Below are positions 8,057 through 16,598 of a stretch of DNA of 64,000 nucleotides, piece after piece. The translations under genes and the position numbers were made by a program. Numbering within the stretch: position 1 is the stretch's first letter; every line of letters begins with the position of its first letter. The notes beneath the pieces are model-generated. The model did no database searches and was not told the origin of the DNA. It saw only the letters and a list, made by a program, of their open reading frames with translations. The stretch comes from Tsukamurella sp. 8F (GTDB taxonomy: Bacteria > Actinomycetota > Actinomycetes > Mycobacteriales > Mycobacteriaceae), in the NCBI RefSeq assembly GCF_029167375.1, contig NZ_JARFTP010000005.1:175096-239095 (forward strand), given 5' to 3'.

Positions 8057-9790
8057 ATGGCTACAGTTGATGAAACGGCCGAGCGCCGCCCGACGATCGA
8101 CTGGATCGTCTTCGGGGTGACCGGGCTGTCGGTCCTGGCTTTCGTGGTGTGGGGCATGGCTTCGCCGAGCGGTATGAAGACCGCCACGGGCAACATCCTG
8201 AACTGGATCATCGAAGATCTGGGCTGGCTGTTCCTGGTCTCGGCGACCCTGTTCGTGCTGTTCGCGGTCTACCTCGCCGTGTCTCGTTACGGGAAGATCC
8301 CACTGGGCAAGGACGGCGAGGAGCCCGAGTACCGGACGGTCAGCTGGATCGCGATGATGTTCAGCGCAGGTATGGGCATCGGGCTGATGTTCTACGGCGC
8401 GGCCGAGCCCATCGCGCACTTCGTGAAGGCTCCGCCCGGTACCGATCCGCACGACGTGGCGGTTGCTATGGCTACCACGATGTTCCACTGGGGATTCCAC
8501 CCGTGGGCGATCTACGCCGTGGTCGGCCTCGCGGTCGCCTACAGTACGTACCGGTGCGGCCGGAGTCAGTTGATGAGTTCGGTGTTCGCGCCGGTTTTCA
8601 ACCGCACCGGCGGGCAGGGCATCGGGGGGCGCGTGATCGACATCCTGGCGATCTTCGCGACATTGTTCGGTACCGTCGCGTCGCTGGGGCTCGGGGCCGC
8701 GCAGGTCGGAGCAGGCCTCGAGAAGCTCGGGTGGGCGGGCAACGGACAGAGCAAATTCCTGCTCGTCGCCGTGATCTCGATTCTGACGTTGTGCTTCGTC
8801 GCGTCGGCGGTCTCCGGCGTCGCGAAGGGCATCCAGTTCCTGTCGAACACCAACATGGTGCTTGCACTGGTTCTCGCGCTGTTCGTCTTCGTCGTGGGTC
8901 CGACGGTGTTCATCCTGAATCTGCTGCCCACCACGATGGGTGAATACGCCGCCGACTTCATGAACATGTCCGCGCGGTCGGCCGCCAACGAGCCGGGCGC
9001 CGACGCGTGGCTGTCGAGCTGGACCATCTTCTACTGGGCGTGGTGGGTCAGCTGGACGCCGTTCGTCGGCATGTTCCTGGCGAAGATCTCGAAGGGCCGC
9101 ACCATCCGCGAGTTCGTGATCGGCGTGATGTTCGTGCCGACTGTCGTGTCGCTGCTGTGGTTCGTGATCTTCGGCGGCACGGCGCTGCGCCAGGAGGGCG
9201 AGGGGCTCGGCGTCAGCAAGGCGGCGAACGAGGAGGACATGCTGTTCGGCATGCTCGACCATCTCCCGCTGCCAGCGATCACAGCGTTCCTGGTGGTGCT
9301 GCTGGTGGGCATCTTCTTCGTCTCCGGTGCGGACTCGGCGTCAATAGTGATGGGCACGCTGTCACAGCGCGGCGTCGATGAGCCGAACCGTGCCGTCACC
9401 ATCTTCTGGGGCGTGCTCACCGGTGGAGTCGCGGCACTCCTGCTCTCCGTGAGCGGCGACGACGCGCTCAACGGCATCAAACAGATGGCCATCATCGCGG
9501 CCCTGCCGTTCGTGGTGGTGATGGTCGGCATGTGCGTGGCGCTGATGATGGACCTGCGGCAGGACCCGTTCATCGTGGCCGGCCGCACTCGCAGCGAGCA
9601 GTTGCTCGAGCGCGTGCGCGTCCACGCGAACACCCTCGCCGTGTCCGACGGGACCGAGGTGCTTCCCTCGGCCGACGTCCTCGTGTACCCGGACGGGACC
9701 GTGCCGGAGGACTTCTACCACCCGCACACCGTCGACGAGCCCGTGTCGCTGTCGGAACTCACGGGGGCGCCGGAGCAGGCGCGGAGCTGA
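8057..9790 (+). CDS. BCCT family betaine/choline/carnitine transporter
   Basis: A 577-residue secondary carrier of the BCCT family with about twelve membrane helices. The glycine motif GMGIGLMFYGAAEP, associated with sodium coupling in BetP-like betaine carriers, is at about residues 108-121. The family signature follows in the TM8 area: FYWAWWVSWTPFVGMFLAKIS then KGRTIREF. A hydrophilic C-terminal tail of about 70 residues (starting RQDPFIVAGRTRSEQ) could be an osmosensing tail as in BetP, but it is more acidic than the basic BetP tail. Likely imports glycine betaine or a related osmolyte with Na+. Confidence 0.92.
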   Translation: MATVDETAERRPTIDWIVFGVTGLSVLAFVVWGMASPSGMKTATGNILNWIIEDLGWLFLVSATLFVLFAVYLAVSRYGKIPLGKDGEEPEYRTVSWIAMMFSAGMGIGLMFYGAAEPIAHFVKAPPGTDPHDVAVAMATTMFHWGFHPWAIYAVVGLAVAYSTYRCGRSQLMSSVFAPVFNRTGGQGIGGRVIDILAIFATLFGTVASLGLGAAQVGAGLEKLGWAGNGQSKFLLVAVISILTLCFVASAVSGVAKGIQFLSNTNMVLALVLALFVFVVGPTVFILNLLPTTMGEYAADFMNMSARSAANEPGADAWLSSWTIFYWAWWVSWTPFVGMFLAKISKGRTIREFVIGVMFVPTVVSLLWFVIFGGTALRQEGEGLGVSKAANEEDMLFGMLDHLPLPAITAFLVVLLVGIFFVSGADSASIVMGTLSQRGVDEPNRAVTIFWGVLTGGVAALLLSVSGDDALNGIKQMAIIAALPFVVVMVGMCVALMMDLRQDPFIVAGRTRSEQLLERVRVHANTLAVSDGTEVLPSADVLVYPDGTVPEDFYHPHTVDEPVSLSELTGAPEQARS

Positions 9791-9810
9791 CGCGCTTGCC
9801 GGAGTCGTGG

Positions 9811-10776
9811 CTACGCCAGGTATTCCGCGAGGCGTACGGGGTCGGCGTTGCCGCCGGAGACGATGACTCCGACCCGGAGCGAACTCCCCGCGGCCTCCCG
9901 GCGTGCGGCGGCGAAGGCGAGGGCGCCTGTGGGTTCCACGACGATCTTCATGGTGCGCGCGAACTCCCTGACGCCCGAGATCAACTCGTCGTCGGTCGCG
10001 GTCACGATCCCCGCGGCGAGGCGTGCGATCACGGGGAAGGTGTGCGAGCCCAGAGCGGGCGTCTGTGCGCCGTCGGCGATGGTGCGAGGCGTCTCGATGG
10101 TGACGATGCGCCCGGCCGCGAGTGACTGCAGGCCGTCGTCGCCGGTCTCGGGCTCTACTCCGAAAACCGATGTACCCGGCGATATCCCGTGTGTCGCGAC
10201 CAGCGTCCCGGACAGCAGGCCGCCGCCGCCGAGGGGGCAGAACAGTAGATCCAGCGGTCCCGTCTCCTCGAGCAGCTCCAGGGCCGCGGTGCCCTGCCCG
10301 GCCATGACCGGTGGGTGGTCGAAGGGCGGGATGACGGTGGCACCGGTCGATTCCGCGACACGGCGGGCGATCGCCTCGCGGTCCTGCGTGTAGCGATCGT
10401 ATTCGACGACGGTGGCGCCGTAGCCCTCGGTAGCGGCCCGCTTGCCGGCCGGTGCGTCGACCGGCATCACGATGGTGGCCGGGATACCGTGCAGCCGCGC
10501 GGCCAGCGCCAAGGCCTGCGCATGGTTGCCCGAACTGAAGGCCACCACGCCGTGCGCCCGAACCTCGTCGGGTAGGGATGCGACGCTGTTGTACGCGCCG
10601 CGGAACTTGAAAGCGCCTGCGCGCTGGAAGTTCTCGCACTTGAAGAACAGCGATGCGCCGACCGCGTCGTCGATGCGTGAGCTGGTGAGCACCGGGGTGC
10701 GGTGCGCGACCGGCGCGAGTCGGTCGGCCGCGGCGCGGATGTCGTCGAGGGTCGGTTCCGTCACGTCGGAGGACAC
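9811..10776 (-). CDS. PLP-dependent threonine/serine dehydratase-like enzyme
   Basis: A 321-residue fold-type II PLP enzyme of the threonine dehydratase/serine racemase group. The PLP lysine is in GAFKFRGAYN, the phosphate-binding glycine loop is GGGGLLSG, and the SSGNHAQALA loop binds the substrate carboxylate. There is no C-terminal ACT domain, so it is of the short catabolic or racemase-like kind (about 320 residues), not biosynthetic IlvA. GTG at 10776 overlaps the nagA stop (TAGTG), indicating coupled translation with nagA. Whether it acts on threonine, serine, or an amino sugar-derived amino acid cannot be told. Confidence 0.88.
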   Translation of the reverse strand: MSSDVTEPTLDDIRAAADRLAPVAHRTPVLTSSRIDDAVGASLFFKCENFQRAGAFKFRGAYNSVASLPDEVRAHGVVAFSSGNHAQALALAARLHGIPATIVMPVDAPAGKRAATEGYGATVVEYDRYTQDREAIARRVAESTGATVIPPFDHPPVMAGQGTAALELLEETGPLDLLFCPLGGGGLLSGTLVATHGISPGTSVFGVEPETGDDGLQSLAAGRIVTIETPRTIADGAQTPALGSHTFPVIARLAAGIVTATDDELISGVREFARTMKIVVEPTGALAFAAARREAAGSSLRVGVIVSGGNADPVRLAEYLA

Positions 10777-11927
10777 TACGCCGCGACGGCCCTGCCGCCG
10801 CGGATCACCTGGCGCAGAGTGAGCTCCGGTGCGAGCTCGAGGATATCGGCGCGCAGGCCCGCGACGAGCGAACCCCGGTCCGACAGCCCCATGAGCCGGG
10901 CCGGCGTCGTGGCTCCGGACCGCACGGCATCGGCGAGGGGGATCGATGAAGCGTGCACCGCGCGGGCGACCACGTCGAGCACGCAGGAGGTTCCCCCGGC
11001 TATCGCGCCGGGCGCGCCGTCGTCTCTGGTCAGCCGCGCGATCCCGCCCCCGACAGTGACGTCCAGCGCGCCCAGCGTGTAGTGACCGTCCGGCATACCC
11101 GCCGCCTGCATGGCGTCCGAGACGAACGCGACGTGCTCCGGCCCGGCGAGCGCATGCACCATCGCGACGGTGCCCGCGGCGAGGTGCACGCCGTCGCCGA
11201 TGAGCTCGGCCACGGCGCGCCCGGTCGATGCCGCGGTCAGCGCAGCGGCCACGGCGCCCGGAGAGCGATGATGCATCGGCCTCATGCCGTTGAACAGATG
11301 GGTGATGCTGAACGTGCCGTCGGCATCGAAAGCAGCTGCCACCGTGTCGAAGTCGCCCGCTGTATGCCCTACGGACACGACCGCCCCGGCCGCGGACAGC
11401 CGCGTCGCCAGCTCGCCGAAGTGTGGTGTCTCGGGCGCGATCGTCATCGATCGGATGCGTCCCCCGGCCGCGTCGAGCCATTCTGTGAGCAGGGCGGGAT
11501 CGCCGTCGATGATGTACCGCGGGTCCTGCGCTCCACAGCATTCCGCGGCGAGGAACGGCCCCTCTAGGTGCAGACCGACCACGGTGTCCTCGTCGACCAG
11601 CGGTGACAGCGTCTCGATCCGCTCCAGCAGCTTCTCGGGAGCGGCGGATACGAGGGAGGCGAGCACCGTCGTCGTGCCGCGCGAGAGGTGGTGTCTCGCG
11701 GCGAGCCGGGCACCGTCGGCGTCGGAGTCCGGGAAGCCGTACCCGCCCCCGCCGTGGCAGTGAACGTCGACCATGCCCGGCACGAGGATCGCGTCGGACG
11801 GATCGGGAACGGTACCGCCCCGCCACGCCTCGACCGGGCCGACCCATGCGATGAGTTCACCGGCTGTGGCGACGATACCGTCGTCGATCGCGCCCTCCGG
11901 TGTGACGACGGAGCCTCGCAGGATCAT
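10776..11927 (-). CDS. nagA: N-acetylglucosamine-6-phosphate deacetylase
   Basis: A 383-residue amidohydrolase removing acetate from GlcNAc-6-phosphate. Metal and catalytic motifs are in family order: DVHCHGGGG (HxH), GLHLEGPF (metal Glu), SVGHT and THLFNGM (metal His residues), and the catalytic aspartate in AFVSDAM. Length agrees with NagA (about 380). The start ATG has a very strong ribosome site (AAGGAGG, 7 bp away). It sits between a UTRA-type GntR regulator 34 bp upstream and the dehydratase it overlaps. No nagB deaminase or PTS gene is in the window, so the pathway must be completed elsewhere. Confidence 0.94.
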   Translation of the reverse strand: MILRGSVVTPEGAIDDGIVATAGELIAWVGPVEAWRGGTVPDPSDAILVPGMVDVHCHGGGGYGFPDSDADGARLAARHHLSRGTTTVLASLVSAAPEKLLERIETLSPLVDEDTVVGLHLEGPFLAAECCGAQDPRYIIDGDPALLTEWLDAAGGRIRSMTIAPETPHFGELATRLSAAGAVVSVGHTAGDFDTVAAAFDADGTFSITHLFNGMRPMHHRSPGAVAAALTAASTGRAVAELIGDGVHLAAGTVAMVHALAGPEHVAFVSDAMQAAGMPDGHYTLGALDVTVGGGIARLTRDDGAPGAIAGGTSCVLDVVARAVHASSIPLADAVRSGATTPARLMGLSDRGSLVAGLRADILELAPELTLRQVIRGGRAVAA

Positions 11928-11961
11928 GGCCGCCTCCTTCTCCGAAGCCAGTAGACCACCT

Positions 11962-12708
11962 TTACGCGGGGTCGGTGACCGTCATCTGAACCTGATACAT
12001 GTCCGAGCGGTACCAGGAGCGGCAGTGTTCTATCGGGGTCCCGTCGGCGGTGAACGAGACGCGGTCGAACGCCAGTAGCGGGGCGCCCTTCGCGACCTGC
12101 AGCAGCGTCGATTGTTCGCGATCCGCGGCCTCGGCTCCGATCGTCTGCTCGCCGTGATCGATCGGCCGGTGGTAGCGGACTTTGAGTAGCTGGTAGATCG
12201 ACTGGCTGAGGTCGTAACGGTCGAGCCCCGGCGCGAGCGCCGCGGAGTACCAGGCGTCGTCGATGGAGATCGGTTGGGAGTCCGCAAGCCGTAGCCGCTT
12301 GACGTGCCATGCCTTCTCGGCGGCGCGCAGGCCGAGCGCGGACAGTGTGGACGGACCCGGGACCTTGTGCTCGGTCTGGAGGACGACGGTGGTGGGTGTG
12401 CGGCCGAGGCGGCGCATGTCCTCGTGGAAGGAGGCCAGGTGCAGACGCGACCGCGCCTGGCGCTCGGCGACGAACGTGCCTTTGCCGCGGATCCGTACCA
12501 GGCGGCCGGCGGCGACCATCTGGCCGATGGCCTCACGCACCGTGATGCGGCTGACGCCGTAGTCCAGGCACAGTTGACGCTCGCTGGGCAGCATGTCGCC
12601 CGGCCCGAGTTCGTCCGCACACAGGCGCTCGAGCAGGTGCCGCAGCTGTTCGTGCTTGGGGACGGAGTTGTCCTCGATCATGCGCGCCATCTTGTCACAT
12701 GTTGTCAT
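11962..12708 (-). CDS. GntR/HutC-family (UTRA) regulator, probable amino-sugar regulator
   Basis: A 248-residue transcription factor. The N-terminal winged HTH (about residues 17-80) has the GntR pattern LPSERQLCLDYGVSRITVREAI and RIRGKGTFVAE; the C-terminal UTRA ligand domain starts at about residue 95. Its place directly upstream of nagA on the same strand suggests a NagR/DasR-like sensor of GlcN-6-P or GlcNAc-6-P. Alternative starts are ATG 12690 and 12681; none has a good ribosome site. I did not find a clean DasR-type palindrome in the 12709-12773 region. Confidence 0.88.
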   Translation of the reverse strand: MTTCDKMARMIEDNSVPKHEQLRHLLERLCADELGPGDMLPSERQLCLDYGVSRITVREAIGQMVAAGRLVRIRGKGTFVAERQARSRLHLASFHEDMRRLGRTPTTVVLQTEHKVPGPSTLSALGLRAAEKAWHVKRLRLADSQPISIDDAWYSAALAPGLDRYDLSQSIYQLLKVRYHRPIDHGEQTIGAEAADREQSTLLQVAKGAPLLAFDRVSFTADGTPIEHCRSWYRSDMYQVQMTVTDPA

Positions 12709-12773
12709 TACCAGTATGTGGTTTGGACGAATCCGTCGAGCCGACCCTGCGACGCGGGGGTTACGGTGGCCGG

Positions 12774-13649
12774 GTGAGCGACTGGAGTGCAGCAGACATC
12801 GGTGACCAGACCGGACGACACTTCGTCGTCACCGGGGCGAATTCGGGGCTCGGAAAAGAGACGGCGCTAGCGCTGGGCCGCGCCGGCGCCACCGTGACGC
12901 TCGCCTGCCGGGACGTTCTCAAGGCGCAGCCGGTGGCGGCGGAGATGGGCGATCGCGCCAGCGTCCGGCACCTTGATCTCGCGGACCTGCGTTCCGTGCG
13001 GGAGTTCGCAGGTGCAGTCGGCGACATCGATGTGCTGATCAACAACGCGGGCGTCATGGGGACTCCGCTGCGCCGCACCGCCGACGGCTTCGAGATGCAG
13101 TTCGGCACCAACCACCTGGGGCACTTCGCCCTGACCGGCCTGTTGCTGGACAGGATCTCCGAGCGCGTCGTCACGATGAGCTCGTTCATGCACCACCTCG
13201 GCCAGGTCGACCTCGCAGACCCCAACTACGAGCGCCGCCGGTACGAGCGGTGGACGGCCTACGGGCAGTCGAAGCTCGCGAACCTGCAGTTCGCGCTCGA
13301 GCTCGCGCGGCGGCTGTCGGCGGCGGGGTCGTCCGTGTCGTCCGCAGCCGCTCACCCCGGCTACGCTGCGACCGGCCTGCAGTCGCACACGGAGTCGTTC
13401 ATGGACGCGGTGATGGGGCTGGGGAACCGGCTGTTGGCACAGCCCGCCGCCGAGGGTGCACTGCCCGAGCTCTACGCGGCGACCTCGGCTGATGCCGCTT
13501 CGGGCGGCTTCTACGGGCCTAAGCAGCTGTTCGGCATGCGCGGCCGGCCGGGGAAGTCGCGGATGTCGGGAGCGGCCAGGAACACCGAGGCCGCCGCCGG
13601 GCTGTGGCAGCTCTCCGAGGACCTGACAGGCGTCACGTTCCCGCTCTGA
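12774..13649 (+). CDS. Short-chain dehydrogenase/reductase
   Basis: A 291-residue classical SDR with an NAD(P)-binding Rossmann fold: TGANSGLG cofactor loop at about residue 20, NNAGVMG, the catalytic serine in VVTMSSFMHH, and YGQSK supplying the catalytic Tyr and Lys. The arrangement (NHLGHFALT, HPGYAATGLQ) resembles the retinol dehydrogenase/WW-oxidoreductase-like subgroup abundant in mycolate-producing actinobacteria. The GTG start at 12774 places the Rossmann motif at the usual distance from the N-terminus; the longer frame from 12699 overlaps the GntR gene. Substrate unknown. Confidence 0.9.
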   Translation: MSDWSAADIGDQTGRHFVVTGANSGLGKETALALGRAGATVTLACRDVLKAQPVAAEMGDRASVRHLDLADLRSVREFAGAVGDIDVLINNAGVMGTPLRRTADGFEMQFGTNHLGHFALTGLLLDRISERVVTMSSFMHHLGQVDLADPNYERRRYERWTAYGQSKLANLQFALELARRLSAAGSSVSSAAAHPGYAATGLQSHTESFMDAVMGLGNRLLAQPAAEGALPELYAATSADAASGGFYGPKQLFGMRGRPGKSRMSGAARNTEAAAGLWQLSEDLTGVTFPL

Positions 13650-13742
13650 ATCGGATATGCCTGGGCTCTCGGCGGGGCCGCATGCGATGCGAACGCCGCA
13701 TCGAGGTCGGCGTTGCCGCGGACGTCGCGTCGCGGCGGTGTG

Positions 13743-14372
13743 CTAACGAACCCCGCGCGGGCGGAACTGGATGCTGATCCGCGGGCCCGTCCCCGACACC
13801 TTGGGAACGGCGTGCTCCCACGTGCGCTGACACGATCCGCCCATGACCAGCAGGTCTCCGTGGGAGATGGTGAGCTTCGTGGACCTGGCGCCGAAGCGTG
13901 TGCCGCTCCCGTGGGCGTCCCGCGTTCCGCGGGAGCGTGGGCGGAGCAGGAACGGCCGTGCCGCGCCCAGCGACACGATCGCGACCACCGTGTCGTGCGT
14001 GGCTCCGCGACCTATCGTGTCCCCGTGCCAGGCAACGGAATCCGAGCCGTCGCGGTAGAGACACAGGCCCACGGAGGTCAGCGGCTCGTGCAGGTCGTCC
14101 CAGTACAGCCGCGACAGCTCATCCCGCATCTCCGCCAATGCCGGGTGCGGCAGCGTGGCGCCCGAGTCGTAGAACTTGAGCAGCCGGGGCGTGTCCACCA
14201 CCCGGTCGTACATCCGGCGCCGCTCGCCGACCCACGGGACCTCGTCGCGCAGCGTGGTGAACACGTCGTCCGGGTCGGGGAGCCAGCCGGTGCGCAGCTC
14301 GAGCCACGCGCCGTCGCCCAGATCGCGGCGCAGCGGTGCCGATTCGAACAGACTTTCCTGCACGCCTGCCAC
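13743..14372 (-). CDS. AlkB-like 2-oxoglutarate/Fe(II) dioxygenase
   Basis: A 209-residue AlkB-family protein that would oxidatively remove alkyl lesions from DNA or RNA bases. The Fe(II) ligands are visible as HGD in VAWHGDTIG and the distal histidine in TWEHAVPKV; the 2-oxoglutarate arginine is in RISIQFRPRG at the C-terminus. PRLLKFYDSGATLPHPAL in the middle matches the nucleotide-recognition region of AlkB homologues. Starts are uncertain: GTG 14372 gives the usual length; GTG 14363 is also possible, and an ATG at 14447 would overlap the divergent gene's start and is unlikely. No ada-like adaptive operon is adjacent. Confidence 0.85.
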   Translation of the reverse strand: MAGVQESLFESAPLRRDLGDGAWLELRTGWLPDPDDVFTTLRDEVPWVGERRRMYDRVVDTPRLLKFYDSGATLPHPALAEMRDELSRLYWDDLHEPLTSVGLCLYRDGSDSVAWHGDTIGRGATHDTVVAIVSLGAARPFLLRPRSRGTRDAHGSGTRFGARSTKLTISHGDLLVMGGSCQRTWEHAVPKVSGTGPRISIQFRPRGVR

Positions 14373-14427
14373 GGTACCGCGTAGGCGTGTCCTGAAGCGG
14401 TGGCCGAACCCGCGTAGCGTGAGCACC

Positions 14428-15414
14428 ATGCGCTTCGGACTCTTCATTCCTCAGGGTTGGCGACTCGATCTGGTGGGCATCGATCCCGCCGAGCAGTGGA
14501 CGACGATGCGGGACATCGCCCGGCACGCGGACGCGGGGCCGTGGGACTCGCTCTGGGTGTACGACCATTTCCACACCGTGCCTCTCCCCACGGACCAGGC
14601 GACCCATGAGGCGTGGTCGTTGATGTCCGCGTACGCCGCGACTACCGAGCGGATCAAGCTCGGCCAGATGTGCACCGCGATGAGCTACCGAAATCCGGCC
14701 TATCTTGCGAAGGTGGCCGCCACGGTCGACCTCGTCTCCGGCGGACGCGCCCAGATGGGCATCGGCGGCGGCTGGTACGAACACGAGTGGCGCGCATATG
14801 GATACGGTTTCCCGTCGGCGGGTGAGCGGCTGGGGCGCCTCGATGAGGGTGTGCAGATCATGCGGCAGGCGTGGACCGAGGGCAGGTCCACCCTCGACGG
14901 GAGGTACTACCAGGTCGACGGCGCCATCTGCGAGCCACGGCCGCTGCAGGAGGGCGGCCTCCCGCTGTGGATCGCGGGCGGCGGCGAGAAGAAGACGCTG
15001 CGGATCGCGGCGAAGTACGCGCAGTACACCAACTTCGACGGGACCTACGAGGGTTTCGCGCACAAGTCGGAGATCCTGCGGCAGCACTGCGCGGATGTCG
15101 GGACCGACTTCGGCGCGATCGTCCGCAGCTCCAACTACAACGTGGCGATCGGTGCCACCGAGCAGCAGGCTCAGGCGCGCCTCGACCAGTTGCAGGCCCG
15201 GCTCGGCGAGCACGTGCCCGCCGACGTGGCCGACGCCGCTCTGAACGCCTTCCGCGGGATGCCGGCCGTGGGCACGGCCGAGCGCATCATCGAGAACCTG
15301 CAGCGGCTCGAGGGGCTCGGCATGGAGTACGCGATCTGCTATTTCCCCGAGGTCGCCTACGATCGCAGTGGTCTGGAGATGTTCGAGCGCGAGGTCATTC
15401 CCGCGCTGACCTGA
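14428..15414 (+). CDS. Luciferase-like, probably F420-dependent oxidoreductase
   Basis: A 328-residue luciferase-like monooxygenase (LLM) TIM-barrel protein. Typical features are MRFGLFIPQG at the N-terminus, SLWVYDHFHT (about residue 45), LGQMCTAMSYRNPAYLAK and GRAQMGIGGGWYEHEW. In mycolate-containing actinobacteria this subgroup usually uses coenzyme F420, which is inferred here, not seen. The substrate is unknown. The last 20 bp overlap the 3' end of the convergent aminotransferase gene. Confidence 0.87.
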   Translation: MRFGLFIPQGWRLDLVGIDPAEQWTTMRDIARHADAGPWDSLWVYDHFHTVPLPTDQATHEAWSLMSAYAATTERIKLGQMCTAMSYRNPAYLAKVAATVDLVSGGRAQMGIGGGWYEHEWRAYGYGFPSAGERLGRLDEGVQIMRQAWTEGRSTLDGRYYQVDGAICEPRPLQEGGLPLWIAGGGEKKTLRIAAKYAQYTNFDGTYEGFAHKSEILRQHCADVGTDFGAIVRSSNYNVAIGATEQQAQARLDQLQARLGEHVPADVADAALNAFRGMPAVGTAERIIENLQRLEGLGMEYAICYFPEVAYDRSGLEMFEREVIPALT

Positions 15415-16564
15415 GCCGGCTCAGGCGCTGGGCGCCGAGCGCCAGTACCTCGGCCTTCTTGCTGAACGCGAAACGCACTAGATGCGACCACCTCTCATGG
15501 TCGTCGGCGAGTGCGGCGACCGGCACCGCGGCCACGCCGATCCGCTCTGGCATCTCGCGGCACAGCGCATCGCCGTCGGCGAAGCCCAACGGGCGCGGGT
15601 CGGCACAGACGAAATAGGTTCCCTCGCAGGGGTGCACGTCGAAGCCGACCCCGACGAGCGCATCGGTGAGGACATCCCGTGCCGACTGTAGCGAGGGCGC
15701 CAGCGAGGCGAGCCAGCCGTCCTCCGTGTCGAGCGCGTGCGCGACCGCGGCCTGTAGGGGCGTGGCGCCGGTGTACGTCATCCACTGTTTGGCGGACCGG
15801 CAGGCGTCGACCAGCTCGCGCGGCGCGGTGATCCAGCCGATCTTCCAGCCCGTGACGTTGAAAGTCTTTGCGGCGCCCGAGATGCGCACCGTCCGTTCGC
15901 GCATACCCGGCAGCGTTGCGAGCGGGCGATGGCTGCGGCCGTCGAACAGCAGGTACTCGTACACCTCGTCCGTGATCGCGATCAGGTCGTGTTCGCGGCA
16001 GAGGCCGGCGACGAACTCGAGATCGGCATCCGACAGCACGGTGCCGGTGGGGTTGTGCGGCGAGTTCACCACTATCGCAGCGGTATCGGGTGTGACAGCG
16101 GCGCGTAGCCGGTCGCGGTCCAGTACGTATCGCGGACCGTCCTCGACCAGCGGCACGACGCGACGCTTCGCGCCGGCCATGGCGACCGTCGCCGCATACG
16201 AGTCGTAGAACGGCTCGATGAGGATCACCTCGCGTCCGGGTTCGACGAGGCCGATCACCGCCGCCGCTATGCCCTCCGAGGCACCGACGGTGACCAGTAC
16301 CTCGCCGTCCTGGTCGTACTCGAGTCCGTACTCACGGAGCACCTGACCCGCCACGGCGCGCCGGAGCTCGGGTAGGCCGTCGCCGGGCGGGTACTGGTTC
16401 ATGCCGGACGCGATGGCCTTCTGCGCCGCATCCAGCATCGGCTGCGGGCCATCGGTGTCGGGGAAGCCCTGTCCCAGGTTGACCGCGTCGTGCGCGACGG
16501 CGAGAGCGGATATCTCGGCGAAGATCGTCGAGGTGAACGGCTGCAGGCGGGCCACGGTGCGCAT
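15395..16564 (-). CDS. Class I/II PLP aminotransferase, DapC-like
   Basis: A 389-residue fold-type I aminotransferase. The PLP lysine is in SGAAKTFNVTGWKIGW (about residue 233); other motifs are NLGQGFPDTDGP near the N-terminus, VNSPHNPTGTVLS and ITDEVYEYL. The NLGQGFPD motif and overall pattern match the group containing M. tuberculosis DapC (N-succinyldiaminopimelate aminotransferase) and kynurenine/methionine aminotransferases; which reaction it carries out is not decided by the sequence. The convergent overlap of 20 bp with the LLM gene leaves no room for a terminator. It is divergent from the FAD oxidoreductase with a 34-bp gap. Confidence 0.87.
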   Translation of the reverse strand: MRTVARLQPFTSTIFAEISALAVAHDAVNLGQGFPDTDGPQPMLDAAQKAIASGMNQYPPGDGLPELRRAVAGQVLREYGLEYDQDGEVLVTVGASEGIAAAVIGLVEPGREVILIEPFYDSYAATVAMAGAKRRVVPLVEDGPRYVLDRDRLRAAVTPDTAAIVVNSPHNPTGTVLSDADLEFVAGLCREHDLIAITDEVYEYLLFDGRSHRPLATLPGMRERTVRISGAAKTFNVTGWKIGWITAPRELVDACRSAKQWMTYTGATPLQAAVAHALDTEDGWLASLAPSLQSARDVLTDALVGVGFDVHPCEGTYFVCADPRPLGFADGDALCREMPERIGVAAVPVAALADDHERWSHLVRFAFSKKAEVLALGAQRLSRLRSARE

Positions 16565-16598
16565 GGTGCGACCCTACGGGTGAACTAGCCTCGGGTGC

